Origin: Anniella stebbinsi
Taxonomy: Eukaryota; Chordata; Lepidosauria; Squamata; Anniellidae
Length of the DNA: 64,000 nucleotides
Direction: 5' to 3'
Assembly (NCBI GenBank): GCA_029215795.1
Contig: JARDYH010000003.1
Coordinates: 175,224,382-175,288,381, forward strand
The position numbers were made by a program, and so were the translations under genes. Below are positions 45,689-58,291 of the stretch, piece by piece. How positions within the stretch are numbered: position 1 is the first letter of the stretch; every line of letters begins with the position of its first letter. The notes beneath the pieces were generated by a model. The model was not told where the DNA came from. It saw nothing but the letters and a program-made list of their open reading frames with translations, and ran no database searches.

Positions 45689-46551
45689 AAATTATTTGTA
45701 CTTAGTTCCCATTGAATCAATGAGAGTTAAGTGATGACCCAACTTGTCCAACCGATTTCAGTTTGCATCTAACTCAATCTGGATCCAACCCATTGTGACC
45801 AGGCATGAATTAATCAAGCTATGCACTTTTGAGTTTCATTGATTTCAGTGACAGAGGTCTTGGCAAAAGCTTAATTCACCTATTGAAATCCATAGTGCAT
45901 ACAAATACCTAGTAATTTTGGCGACATTGTGCCCATCTAGGACTGATTGTTCCAGACACTGAGAAGAATCCTGTATCTTTTAGAATAGTGTAGAACATAA
46001 AATCCCATCAAGCGCAGCTCATCTACTTACTACACTACTCTGACAGGAAAAGTCATACCTGGAAAAAAAATCTTTCTGAAAGTTCATTCACACAATTAAT
46101 GAATGCTTGGCTAGCTGTTGTGGATTTCTAAAGTCTGGTTTGAAATGTTCTATATGTTATATGACAGCTTCACCTGAGAGATCTCTTAAGATTTGGGCAA
46201 TAGAACACATTAGTATATATTACCTTCCTTGGGATATTATAATGCATGCACATTCCACAACATCTTTTTTTAAGCAGATGAATTATGCATTCACAAAGTT
46301 ATTCTATAAATAACCCATTGACATGAGTTCAATTCACTTCAATGGGGTTTGCAGCAGGAGAATGGATTGAGGGTTGGCTGAAAGTATTCACGTAATGTAA
46401 TGGAAGATTGTCAGGATTAAAATCAAGCATACAGCTAAACAGCAATAGCAGTGAAATTAATTTAATATGTCTATCATGTTGACAAACTCTTCAAGGGAAA
46501 ACAGTGTCTCAGTTCTTGTTGAAATCCCTGTGTATTGTCTCATAAATGTGA

Positions 46552-46594
<43 letters not shown>

Positions 46595-47232
46595 TATACC
46601 CCCAGAGAGACTTTTCTGAAATGCTTTGAGTTGTATCCAAGTAGCCTATTCTACCAATGGAAAAGCTTCCATCTGAGAATGGGGAAAGTGATGATTTCCC
46701 TTTTGTCCTGCAGCCCTCCACACATCCCAAATCTGCTCCAAAGGGTTGGGGGACCCTTTGAAGCAGATTTGTGGGTGGTTGCACTGGGAAAAGAGAGGAA
46801 GCGGACATCCTGTTGCATGAGTGAAGTCCACTCATACAGTGTTGGATCTCACCCTTTATGTTTTCATGGAATACTTATCTGGAACAATTCTTTTCCATCT
46901 GGTATGTCTCAGGGATTATAAGAGGTATGATTCATTTGCATTGGTTGCTGTTTTTCATAAGCTACAAAAGTAACAGTTATGGCTGCAGCGGGGTGTTTAA
47001 TTGCTATGTTATTTTTTACTGTTGTATACATTGCAATAATTACTGAATTTATATAACAGCAGGCTCCACTGTGTATCTGTTTGAGTCAATGGGAGTTTTG
47101 TTGCACTCTATTGACTTAATTGAAGGCAGAAACAGATCTAATATAGACTCAACATTCAGCAAGGAACATTGTGAATGCTTGGTAGAAGAATTTAGGAACC
47201 CTATAAGAAAGTCCTCTTGGCTATCCCATATT
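45689..47232. other. Unassigned intron 3 sequence
   Basis: A compound (AT)n(AC)n microsatellite lies at 46553-46594. Nothing else is recognisable. Confidence 0.4.
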
Positions 47233-47310
47233 AGTGAAATTCAGCATGGTCTAGTTGCTAAAGAGCCAGACTCCTATGTAGGAGATTTGGGTTCAAGGTT
47301 GCTGTTTGGC
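47233..47310 (+). mobile_element. SINE head fragment (tRNA-like)
   Basis: AGCATGGTCTAGTTGCTAAA, then GAGCCAGACTCCTATGTAGG and TTTGGGTTCAAG resemble a tRNA A box, anticodon region and B box (GGTTCAAG). The SINE body beyond about 47310 is not clear. Confidence 0.5.
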
Positions 47311-49258
47311 TCAAAGTCCATGTGATGATGGCAAATCCAGATCTGAATTGAAGCATGCATAGGCAGGGTGTGCTCAGTTCTTCATCTTACGTGTGGCTTA
47401 CCTCCCCACAACTTCTCCTGATGTCATTTTTCCTTCAGCTGGTACTCTGACACCTGACGTGAGCCCAGCAGAGAGAAACATGTGGTAGGATGGGTGGCAG
47501 GGTGGGAGGGAATTAAATAGTGGATGGAGGGTTCAGTGTCCCTTTTCCACATGTCCTTATTAGAGTAATCTTTCTTTCTTTCGATTGTCAGATATCTGCT
47601 CTTTCTTGCTACTGTTTTCCTCTCCATAACATTCTCTCTCCCCTGTAATGGTTCTAAGATTTGTCTGTTCTTAACTGTTGACTGCAGTCATCATCATCAT
47701 CATCATCATCATCATCACCATCATCACCATCATCATCACCATCCAATCTCATTGCTTCTAGAACTGGTTGCTGCGGTATTCTTTTATCTGCTTTTCCTGT
47801 TTCTTTCATATATGTCCTAAGCTCTTTGGTGATTTAAGTTTTATCTCCTTTCATTACCATCTTTCTCCTTTTTTATTTCCTTCCATTGACTGTGCTCTTT
47901 TTATTTTGCTGCTGCCTTATGCCTAGAATGCTTTTCCATACACAACATGATTAGTTCCTTCTCTTATCTTTGTTCTCTTGCATTTCCTTGGCCAGATTTG
48001 CACAATCACCATGGTGGCTTAAGCCATGATGTAATTTACCTAATTATTTGCCTTGTTGGGTTGTCTGAACCTGGGTGGCATGGTCTGAAACAACCCAGAA
48101 ATAATCCAACAACAAGCAAACCAAGCATTCGGCATGATTACCTCCAATTCTCTTACCTCCAATTCCCTTTCCTTGTGTTATCTTTCTTAATGATCAGCCT
48201 GATCATGTATTTTTCAGGGCTGGCCCTGCCATGCAGCAGGGTGAATAACCTGTTTCAGGAAGTACCATGAGAGTGGGGATGGATGAATGCAGGAACTGGG
48301 GATGAATGGTGAAGTACGGCTTTTTAAAGTGCTGGTTCTAGTGGGATACTGGGGCACAGTTTGAGCTCTGCTTTGGGCAGCAAAATGACACTGCTCTGTG
48401 TGTGTGTGTGTGTGTGTGTGTGGTGCATAGTGAATGATTATAATTTGTACAAATTATATTAACGACAATGACTAAGGGTTGTATCCAATAATGCCATTCT
48501 GCTGGTGCAAAGCTTCTACTACTTCTGAAAACCCTGTTTTCATCCTTGTGCAAGTATCAAATACTTTGATTCTGCTTGCATAAGTGTTTGTGTATGCCAT
48601 TGCCCATGCCCAAATACTTTCACAACAAATTATGTCTGAAAGTGCCAGGTTGCCAGTACAAACACACCACCATGGCTTCTTGTGTTGCCCAAACAACCAC
48701 CCCAACAAGCCACCCTTCTGATGACACAAGAAGCCACTCCTGACAAAGGTAATCATGTAAATTGGGCTGCATGCACAGGGTAGTTAACAAGTTACTGTGG
48801 CTTATTAACCACCCTTGTGGCATGCAAACCAGCCCTGGGGCTGATCACACATCACATTAAGTCATGGTGGCTTGAAAGTTATGCACAAAAGCTTATTTTG
48901 CAAATAGCCTACTGTGCCCCCTCACGCAATTGGACAAATAATCTATGCAACTTAGTTTATTCCCCCCTCACCCCTCCTACCTTTCTAGTACTCCCACCCT
49001 GCCAGGCAGGTATCTCAGGTTCTTTAGCGGATTTAAGCCATTACCAACTCTCCCTTCTCCTCAACAAAAGGTGTAGGGTTTCTAACTCCTTGAAAGTTTG
49101 CAGAAATGGAATGAAATTTAATATACAGGTTCCCCTACATGTACTACTGGGTAAATGCATTTTCATGGAAAAGTGAAGATTTATCCACACTTGAAACCAT
49201 TTGGGAGCTGCGCTGGAGGGCGGAGGAACCTGATTTGGAGTCAGATGCACAGCTGAAT
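47311..49258. other. Intron 3 sequence with microsatellites and hAT-like fragments
   Basis: A (CAT)n run lies at 47686-47745 and (GT)n at 48396-48422. 47994-48120 and 48640-48870 contain CACCATGGTGGCTT- and TTGTTGGGTTG-type motifs of the hAT-like MITEs, but boundaries cannot be set. No exon is seen. Confidence 0.4.
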
Positions 49259-49266
49259 GTGGCAGG

Positions 49267-49587
49267 TAGGATGACCATATGGAAAGGAGGACAGGGCCCC
49301 TGTATCTTTAAAAGTTGTATTGAAAAGGGCATTTCAGCAGGTGTCATTTGTATGCATGCAGCACCTGGTGAAATTCCCTCTTCATCACAACAGTTAAAGT
49401 TGCAGGACCCCTGCCCTCTTTTGTGTCTGGTCAAGAGGTCAGGGTTCATGCAGCTTTAACTATTGTGATGAAGAAGGAATTTCACCAGGTGCTGCACGCC
49501 TGCTGAATGATACTTGCTGAAATTCCCTTTTCTGTGCGAATGTTAAAGATGCATGAGCCCTGTCCTCCTTTTTGTATGGTCACCCTA
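49267..49587. mobile_element. hAT MITE (321 bp) with 8-bp target duplication
   Basis: The left end TAGGATGACCATATGGAAAG and the inverted right end TAGGGTGACCATACAAAAAG start long inverted repeats that cover nearly the whole element (left CATTTCAGCAGGTGTCATTT against its right counterpart). The flanks GTGGCAGG (49259-49266) and GTGGCAGA (49588-49595) match at 7 of 8, the duplication length of hAT transposases. It is noncoding and nearly fully palindromic. Confidence 0.85.
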
Positions 49588-49735
49588 GTGGCAGAAATAC
49601 AAGTTTGCTCAGAGATTGTTTGAGAGGAGCCGAGCAGCAGCAGCAGCAGCATTTTTGGCGACTCTTGCTAAGCAGCTCTGTAGGTGATCTCCATAATCTG
49701 TGCTATCACGGCAGACCACATGCTACCCCACCATA

Positions 49736-50108
49736 TGTAAAGTAACCCCTACTGCAGACTGTGGGTTCCCCGATGGCTTATTTGGGAGAAATAACCCACT
49801 GTGGGTAGGAAAAGAGCTCATAGACAACACAGTGGGCCTGTGTAGACAATACACTAAGCCTTGGTTAGGTTGCTAACCCTTTTGCAGCAAATGGTTAGTG
49901 AGCATATTTAAACTGTGGTCATGTAGTCACCATGGTTAGGAATGGTTCACATGACATGCTAAATCATTGTTCACATAACACTCTAAGCCATAATGTTTAG
50001 CTCAAAATGTTTAACCACTGTGGCTTAATATGTCATCTGAACAGGGTCACTAAGTCATCATGGGCTAAATTAATCATCGTGGGTTAACATATTGTCCAAA
50101 CCCAATCT
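49736..50108. mobile_element. hAT-like MITE cluster
   Basis: 49836-50108 has weak inverted ends (GGCCTGTGTAGACAATACAC and GGGTTTGGACAATATGTTAA) and internally repeats the motif CACTAAGCC/TTTAACCACTGTGGCTTA several times. The left portion matches 31556-31700. The adjacent 49736-49835 carries similar AACCCACTGTGGG motifs. Confidence 0.5.
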
Positions 50109-52930
50109 CTCTGTGTTGTTTGTGTTAATTGCGCTTGTTTTGCTAGTTCCTGCACAACCTCTACCAGAATACAGAACCACTAGTAGAACAGCAACACTTT
50201 TACTTTTCCCACTCTTTCTACTCTAGGTAAAACCCAGAGGTATAAAATGCAGTTATGCCTTTTTATAATGGTTGACTTCAATACTACAGTATATCTCTTG
50301 CATCCTTTCTGTATGCTTGGTTCTCAGTCTAGCAAGAAAAGTGGTGGGTGCACAGCTAATTGTTCCAGGAGTGGATCCCTTTTGCTGGACTGAGATCATG
50401 GTCTAGTTCAGCTTTGATAAGCAGAAAGGCAGTTTTCTAACCTTTATGGTTTCTAGTGATATGTTTTCAAGCTAAAGCAGGTCTGGATCTCCCAGGGAGC
50501 TGATCAGAAAAGGCTGGGCCCCTGCCTACCTGCCAGGTGGTGCAACCACCCTCCTGCCTAAGTAGCTCCGAATGCCACTGAGCCTCCTATCACCCTCCTG
50601 CCAAGCTTGAATTGCCACTCACCCTCCACACGTCAGTCACTCTTTGCCTGGCTTGCATTGATGTCAGGCTGCTGTAGTCAACCCCACTCCCACTAGAGTC
50701 CCTTGGATAGATGCCTAGTGTTGCCCACTGCTGCTGCTTTCCTTGGCCAGCTGCCTGACAGTGACCTCTTCTCACCTTGCCCTACTGCCCAAGAATGAAG
50801 AAAGAAGGTGGGTGATGATAGGTCCCTCTCCTCTCCCTCTTTCTCATCAGGTGCCAGTGGCTTGCCATTGTTTTTTCCCCATCTGGCATGCTGTGAGACA
50901 CAGAGAGAGGAGAGGCTTAAAGTGATGAGCTAGTGAATTGCCAGACTGCACGAGGCTGAAGTAACAGAGAAGAGCCAGGTTGAGCTCAGCATACAGTAGG
51001 GATGTGAGCATACTCACCTCCTTTCCCTCTTTCATTTCTTTCCCCCCTTTTTCTTTCATTTTAGGGCAAAACATACAGGAGATTTAAAAATAAAAGGAGA
51101 GAGAAAAAAAGTGATCATCAAAGGGTGTTCTGGAAAATTTCCTATGATCTGGTTTGTGCATAGCTGAAAGGAGCCCATTTCCAGTGCAAAAACATAAATT
51201 AAAAAAAGCTCCCCCTTGCAACATCTCACCTCAGGGCTGTCTATACATCTTTTTTGCCTTGTGGTGGCTGTGAATTGTCACAGTGCCAGTTATATGATGC
51301 AGCTGCTGATTTGCAGCCACCACGGGGCTTTTCCCCGAAGCTGCACATTAGAAAAGTCAGGGACTTTCCCACTTTCCCTTTGAAGCAAGGTCACCATGGC
51401 CCTTCCGCTGTGTGATCTCACTTCGGGATCGAGCTGGGGGTATTCCGGGGCATATGGCTGATTGGTCACCGGAAGCTGGATAGCGGGTGGGCCTGGCGCG
51501 CTGAATGGCTGCAGGAAACTCCATGCGGCTTCTTGCAATTTAGATTACTCACTGCCACCCCACAGCAGCAAAACAGCGGGGTTTAATGGCAAAACAGCAG
51601 CAACATGGTGCTGTGAAGGCAGGACCCTCTTCTCTCAATTGGACTGAAGCAGGAGGCCTTAGAGAGCCAGGAAAGGAAGGTTTGTAGGAGTTTGCTTCCT
51701 TAGAAAAGGAAAAAAGGGCATCCGATTAGAAAAGTGGCCATGTCCAGCCTCCAGTTTGAGTTTGCATTTTACAAAGGGCATTTCCTTTCCTTTTCCCTGG
51801 CTGCATTTTGTTTTGTTTGTAAAAACCCCGTCCTCTTCTCAATTCCTCTGCAGTAGGAACTGTGAAGCGGAGAAAGAAGAGGACTACCATTTTATGGCCA
51901 AAGGTAGCGTTTCTATTCATTTCCTTTCTCATTTATTGCTTTTTCCTAACCCTAGCCCTATTAGGCCCCCTCCCACTTTTTTCCTTATTCTTTTCAATTG
52001 GTTAATTAAAATAGGCCCAGGCCTTCTTCCTCATTAACTATCGAGTTTTTAAAATGCATAGACTGAAAGGTTTTGCAACACAAGGAACATGCAATGTCTG
52101 CAAGAGGTGTGTGTGTGTGTGTGTGTGTGCCTGCCCCCCCCCCCCATTTTCCTATGAAACTGTGGGCATGCATCAGTTCAACAGGACTGAGCCAAGGCAG
52201 TTCGGGGGCTGAGGTTTGGGTGCTATTTAACATGTGTGTGTACCATTTGCTGCTTCACATCAGTTAGCAAAATATCTTGAGCCAGACCTGAGCTAAATAA
52301 TGGATACAAATTATATTTGTAATGTATTTATCAGAATATCATAGTACATGAATGGAAAATTTGCAGAAGCGGTGGCTCTCCAAAAATACTGTGTTAACAT
52401 AAATTGGGAAGCTGTTCTTTACCAAAAGATTAGTCTTTTGAAAAGCGTTTGAAAAGAAACTTACTATACAACTGCAGAAATAATTCCATACATACATATA
52501 TGCAGCCATATATAACAGGCTTTTGATATTAAATATTTTTTATTATTATTTTCAAAGCACATATCTAGTAACAAAATCAGTGTGTAGACATTACAGGGCG
52601 TTTCCAGACAGTGGGGTCCTAGCACTAACCATTGTACAGCTATTTCACCTTTTCTTCCTTTATGGGACTTTTTAATGGAAATAAAAAAGATGGAAGAAGT
52701 GGTGGGAAAACATGGGAGGATTACAATAGAAGGAAATGATGTCTGGACCCCCTGTAAAATTCCATGAATGTGGCAAGGCAGTTGCACAATAAAAGCCTCA
52801 ACTGGAAGCACCCACAGTAATAACTGTAGAAATCCTAAGGAGAAGGTGGGGTTTCAGCTTTGAATTAGGGAAGGCAACATAATATAAAGAATGAGACTTT
52901 TTTTCATCACTAAAAATCTAAACTCTAGAC
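50109..52930. other. Unassigned intron 3 sequence
   Basis: No exon or definite transposon. It contains a (GT)n plus C-run at about 52104-52146. 51300-51600 is slightly GC-rich, but its frames show no family likeness. Confidence 0.4.
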
Positions 52931-52931
52931 A

Positions 52932-53006
52932 GAAAAAAGCTGTACAACTCCCAGCATTCCCCAGCCAAGTTGGCTGGGGAATGCTGGGAGTTGTAAGACT
53001 TTTTTC
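52932..53006. repeat. Near-perfect palindrome (26-bp arms, 1-nt centre)
   Basis: 52943-52968 is the exact reverse complement of 52970-52995 around a single G at 52969. Pairing continues after a short mismatch through GAAAAAAG/CTTTTTTC (52932-52939 with 52999-53006). The arm (CAACTCCCAGCATTCCCCAG) is a motif I know from reptile foldback repeats. Confidence 0.9.
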
Positions 53007-53557
53007 CTTCTAAACGTGCATAGGAGTGAACCTTTAAAGTAATTGTTTCCACAGATTGGCTGCTGGTATGAAAATGTTATTTAATTGGATTCTGTGACAG
53101 CCTCTTTATTAATGTTTCAGCTATTCATTACGTAAAAGGTATGTTTAGGTCTTGATAGGGAAAATGCAAGTTAATTATCAACTAGGGATGCCAGCTGATT
53201 AAAGACTTTTTAGTTGATTACTTGCCTTTAAACCGATTAATTGATTAAATTGAATACATTTGCATGTTACGTAATCCTCAGTCTGGGTACCTCTTGAGAT
53301 ACTGGAGGATGTGTGGGATAACTTGCAATTTATTAAACAAAAGCTACTACTCATTGTTAGAAGAAGAAGACATATAACAGTTAAGGTTTCCTCCTCTATT
53401 ATAATAACAACACAATAGTACCCAAGCAACCCTAAAAAATAATCAAGCATGGTTTTCACTCTCAAGCACACCAATTAAAATGTATCTTTTCCAATTAAAA
53501 TTGACTGCCACTGATTAATTATCTAAACCAATCAAAGCTTTCAGTCCTATTGTTAAC
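53007..53557. other. Unassigned intron 3 sequence
   Basis: AT-rich, with TTGATTA/TAATCAA-type motifs near 53200-53260 and 53490-53540 that may be short inverted ends of an undefined element. Confidence 0.35.
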
Positions 53558-53595
<38 letters not shown>

Positions 53596-54648
53596 TTATT
53601 TCTTACTCGCCTCTCCGTTTGGATTGAGGCGGGGAACAACAGTAAATACAAAATATGATAAAATACATAAAACTGATTAAAAGATGGCACACATTATTTA
53701 AAACTGCATTAAAACATCATTAAAAAAATCCTAAAAACATTCTAAAATTCCACTGGATATGCCTGTCTGAAGAGAACAGTCTTTATAGCTTTCTTAAATT
53801 CTAAAAGACTGTTAAATTGACGAGTCTCCTCCGGCAGGTCATTCCACAGTCTGGGAGCGGCAGAAGAAAAGGTCCCCTGGGTAACAGTTGTCAGTCTAGT
53901 CTTGGCTGACTGTAGTAAGTTCTTCCCAGAGGACCTGAGCATGCGGGGTGGATTGTATGGGAGAAGGCAATCCCGCAGGTAACCTGGACCCAAACCATGT
54001 AGGGCTTTAAAAGTAATGACCAACACTTTGTACTTCGCCCAGAAACTAATTGGCAGCCAGTGGAGCGATTTTAAATCTGGCGTAATATGGAACCCCTAGA
54101 TGTACCGGTGACCAACCTGGCTGCCATATATTGAACTAGTTGAAGTTTCCGGACTAGGCACAGAGGTAGCCCTATGTACAGCACATTGCAGAAGTCGAGC
54201 CTCGAAGTTACCAGCGCGTGCACTACCATCTTCAGGTCTTCCAACTCTAGGAAGGGGCGTAGCTTGTGTATCAGCCGAAGCTGATAGTAGGCACTCCTGG
54301 CCGTCGCATCTATCTGAGCTGTCATTTGGAGTGACGGATCCAGGAGCACTCCCAAGCTGCAAACACAGTCTTTCAGGGGGAGTGTAACCCCATCCAGAAC
54401 TGGTTGACACACCTCCAAACCCAGGTTGCGGCCTTTGACAGCAAGCACCTCCGTCTTGTCTGGATTCAGCTCCAGTTTGTTTTTCCTCATCCAGCCCATT
54501 ACCAACTCCAAGCATTCATTCAGAGGAGACACGCTATTCTTAGCTGACGTTGTTATCGAAGGCATAGAGAAATATATTTGGGCGTCATCAGCATACTGAT
54601 AGCACCCCGCCCCAGGCCTCTGGATGATCTCTCCCAGCGGTTTAGATT
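53558..54648 (-). mobile_element. L2-clade LINE, 3' part, second subfamily
   Basis: It starts with an (AAT)n tail (53560-53594). Minus-strand frames follow: 53742-54026, the C-terminal segment LGPGYLRDCLLP ... PRLWNDLPEETRQFNSLLEF; and 54071-54565, the post-RT segment with NKLELNPDKTEVLAV and LDFCNVLYIGLPL. A frameshift near 54050 separates them. It is truncated at about 54648, short of the YADD motif. It differs from 43608-44726 at many residues, so it is another L2 subfamily. Both frames are long and stop-free, suggesting moderate age. Confidence 0.9.
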
Positions 54649-56226
54649 CAACAAGAGCAGTCAGCTATTGTGGTGTAAAAAAAGAGGTGGCATCCTATGT
54701 GAAACAAGCAATACAGAACTGCCTATCTTTGGCTTCTGTGCCCTATAAATCCAGCCTTATCCCTTGCTGCACTCATTTGTTGGTGCAGCTTTTTGCTGAT
54801 GCTGGGGTAAAGTAAAAGGATAAAGTTCAGTGTCCTTATGGAGAAGGTTTCAAGGACCATGGGCGTGCCGGCCTGTCTCTCAGACTTTCCTGAGACGAAC
54901 CTATGACTCCACTATCCTCTGTTCCCATCCTTTGCTGATGCTCTTGGACCCAGGGCTGGCAATACTTGTGGTTTCCCCAATGCCACTGAATATGGACATT
55001 GCATTAGCAATGTGGATATCAGTGCTTATGTGATCTTCTAGAGAGATTCAGCAGAGAGAAGCAGAACTTCTGTGTTTCTTCTAAAGCTGGGAAGAAATGG
55101 CATGATCCGTCTAAAGTTAGATGTTGTTGGGAAGAGTGCTAGATTTTACAAGCATCATACATCTGCCACCAGAAATGACAACCGCATTTAGAGTTTTCTC
55201 TTCCTCTCTTTTAATTACCTGGTAGAATTTACTTTGTGTTTCAGCATTTCTACAGATAACTTATGCATGTGCTTAAATATTTCCCACTGAAATCAGTGGG
55301 ACATAGAATTGATTAACCTTATGATTATGCCCAAATAATCTACTTTTCTGATTGTTAGTGGAATATATTGAAACAGCAGAGTAATGCATATGAATGGGCT
55401 CATTAGGTGCTTAACATCTTAAAGCTAGAAGAGATAACCATTTTTGTTTCAGAGTGCTTCATTTGTACTTCTCTTTTGCAGGTATATCCTTTCACATTCG
55501 ACTTTTAAAAAATCCAGTTAATAAGCTGAGGGTGAAATCCAATGTTGCATGAATGGAAGGCTGTTCATGCAACAGATCTTTCATTTAATTTCCCCTCCTT
55601 CCCCCTAAAATGTCCTTCATAGCCTCTCCAGAGGGTGGGGTTGAGGCTGTTGAATATTTGGGGCTGTGTCTTATGGGGTATAGTGGGAGAGGGGAATTGC
55701 CCAAATCAGATGGAGAAATCTGCACCACTCAGGCAAAATTTCCAATTCCAGCAATTCTGTTCTCCCACTTACCAATACAATTCATAAGGTCCTATAGATT
55801 CCCCTCTGGAAAGACAATTCAGGAGGTACTGGGGGGCTGAGGTAGAGAGGAGGGGAAGGGAAAAATCCATTTTGCAAGCTTCTGCAACAGTATACCAGTT
55901 CAACTAGATTCATTTTAATATGCCCAAACACTAGCCACCTCAACTAATTTTACAAAAACTTATCAACATTTTCCATATTACTAATGTTAAAATTCATAAG
56001 ATAAAAAATACTTTTATTTAAAGGAAAAAGTAAAGGTTGTAATAGATATCTGTTAACCTGTGTTTCAATACTGCAGCAGTTTTCTTAAAAACAAATGAAT
56101 TGAGATAAGCCTTAGAATTTAAAGCTTCCTTCTCTCTAAACAGAACCTGCAACTTAATGATTGAGTAAATTCTAAAATTCTTCACGTTACTCATCATACA
56201 GAATAAAAGTGTGTGTGTGAGAGAGT
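54649..56226. other. Unassigned intron 3 sequence
   Basis: No exon or definite repeat, apart from a fragment of the short palindromic repeat near 55280-55320 (CCCACTGAAATCAGTGGGA, itself a palindrome). Confidence 0.4.
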
Positions 56227-56570
56227 GAGAGTCATCACATGCAGGAGAATCATATTTCCTTACGTCGCTTCTCCACCCCCACTTTTGTCCCTCATTATTC
56301 CTTTTTCTGCCCGGAGAGGAAAGATGAAGTAAGCAAAGACCATGTGGCCCATTCAGGGGACCATTTGGATCGTGCCGCTTTTCCTGCACACAGCTGGAGA
56401 TTGTGGCACATTCTGTTGTGAAAAAAATGTTGGATTAAAAGGGGTCTATTTTGCGATGGAAGAAGGAGCGAGAGGCATGCGGGAGGCAGACAATGTTGTC
56501 TAAAGGGCACACGTACATCCATAAGTGGGCAGTAGCAAGTGTGCGTTAAAATACTCATCTGATGAACCTC
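56227..56570. mobile_element. MITE family B, copy 1 (344 bp)
   Basis: It is homologous along its length to 62376-62720 (shared CTTTTGTCCCTCATTA / GTTTGTCCCTCATTA, ATGTGGCCCATTCAG, TCCTGCACACAGC.GGAGAT, AGTAGCAAGTGTGC). The ends GAGAGTCATCACATG and inverted GAGGTTCATCAGATG match at 12 of 15. AGAGT flanks both sides, but the tract is low in complexity. It is noncoding. Confidence 0.7.
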
Positions 56571-57710
56571 AGAGTGAGTGAGTGCGGGATTGAATATACA
56601 ATATTGAATATACAAAAGTTGGCCACGTGGCTTTCACTGATTTTTCTGTAGTTGTTCTTCCTGCATTTCATTCAGTTAAAATTGTAGGAAGATGAGGGGA
56701 GTCACCAAGCATTTTTCTTAATTAAGACTTAAAATGGCACTGCAAACTTTTGATGATTAATTGAAACATGCTTTTTGCCTGATGCATATTTAGTTATTAT
56801 AATATGACAATTTTATCTTGTTATACAAACTGTTCCCACTGGGAGCATGATTTAACACTGTGAACACTCTGTGTTTATTGCATTGTTCATTATGAAACAT
56901 ACACAGGCTGGTAAACCATAAGGAGACATGTCGAAGCGTTGTGTGTACAACAGTTATGGGACGTCCTGCTTCCACATCTAATTATGTAAACCTGGAGTAG
57001 AAAACACAGACTTCAACTCCCTGAATAACTCTTGGCTTGACAAGACAGCAAAGAGCTTGTGTTGGTAGTGTACCACCTGCTCTATTACTACAGTGCAGAT
57101 GTTTATTGTTTGTGTTTCCACAATTGTGTTTGCCTTATTGAACCCATGCTGTTCTGAATATGTTTTTATAGTATCATGGAAAAAATGTTAGCTAGCAAGC
57201 AAGACTTTTATCCTAATAGAACATTGCTCGTATTGGCAGTAATAACATAAGGCTTTTTTGGGTAGAAATGGGGCTGGGATTGATGATAAATTAAACTCTT
57301 TCCAGTTTGTTGCTTCAGATTTCAGGTATATAGCAATGACACCCATGGTAAAGACCTTTTTTATTCACTACCTCTGTAAAAGCTTCCAGAAAAACTGCTG
57401 CTGATTGAGATGGTAGATGTAAACGTAATACTTCATGATACAGAAGGCCAAGTATAGGCCAGATGCATTTGACTACTTTTTAAGGTTTCATGGAAAGATT
57501 GAAATAGTTGCAGCTTCTGTTTCAGTGTACATCAAGGGCTTGTTTTTCTTGCCATTCAAAATATTTGTGTCCATTGGTTTTTGTTTTGTTCATTATTGTT
57601 TGGGACTTGGAGAAAACAATTGGGGCCAGTAACAACATTTTGCAGTGTGGGGTTCTCCTGTTCAGAGTTCCAGCCAGTCAGCCATGCCCTTTTCCAGCAT
57701 ATTACATACA
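56571..57710. other. Unassigned intron 3 sequence
   Basis: No repeat or exon recognised. Composition is AT-rich. Confidence 0.4.
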
Positions 57711-57892
57711 AACCTGCCTTATACTGAGTCAGAACTTTGGTCCATCTAGGCTGGTATTGTTGACACTGACTGGCAGCAGTGGCTTTCCTGAGTTTCAGGC
57801 AGGACTTTTTCCAGCCATAGGCGGAGATGGTAGGGATCAAACTTGGGGCCTCCTGCATGAAAAGCAGATGCTCTACCACTGAGCTACTGCCC
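57711..57892 (-). mobile_element. tRNA-derived SINE
   Basis: On the minus strand it opens GGGCAGTAGCTCAGTGGTAG, then AGCATCTGCTTTTCATGCAG (tRNA-Ala-like acceptor, D-arm/A box and anticodon arm) and a B-box-like AGTTTGATCCC. It continues into a non-tRNA body and ends CTGACTCAGTATAAGGCAGG. Pol III boxes are still largely present. The body identifies it as a SINE, not a tRNA gene. Confidence 0.8.
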
Positions 57893-58253
57893 TTACTAAT
57901 CTATTTCCATTCCATCCATGTCCTCACATTTTTTCTGTTCCCTTCCTTCCCTCCAACAGATACGTAGCATGTTATGGTCAATGAGCACACTCAGTCTCAT
58001 TGAACTATTTTGGTGGTGTGTGTGTGTGATTGTGTGAAAAGGTGCTTTATTTATTTATTTATTTCAGCAGACTATGACGTTCTACCAAGCCTGCTAATAC
58101 CTTCCTCTTGGATATGGATGGCACCATTTTGGATATACAAAGATTGGCAGTTTGAGAATGAGTCCACTGTAGAATATTATCTATTTATAAATGATGTATT
58201 CAATTTCTGCAAGTGGATTGCTATGAGGGAAACATCTTATAGGGAGTTTCTGC

Positions 58254-58291
<38 letters not shown>

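Noticed and set aside
46509..46921. Frames containing Tyr-Ile and Val-Cys runs
   Set aside because: Translations of an (AT)n(AC)n microsatellite and its flanks.
47686..47745. Regular (CAT)n array considered as a CRISPR-like or coding repeat
   Set aside because: Uniform trinucleotide microsatellite without spacers, in eukaryotic intronic DNA.
57830..57892. tRNA-Ala-like sequence on the minus strand
   Set aside because: The acceptor and T-arm do not complete a cloverleaf and the sequence continues into a SINE body, so it is a SINE head, not a tRNA gene.
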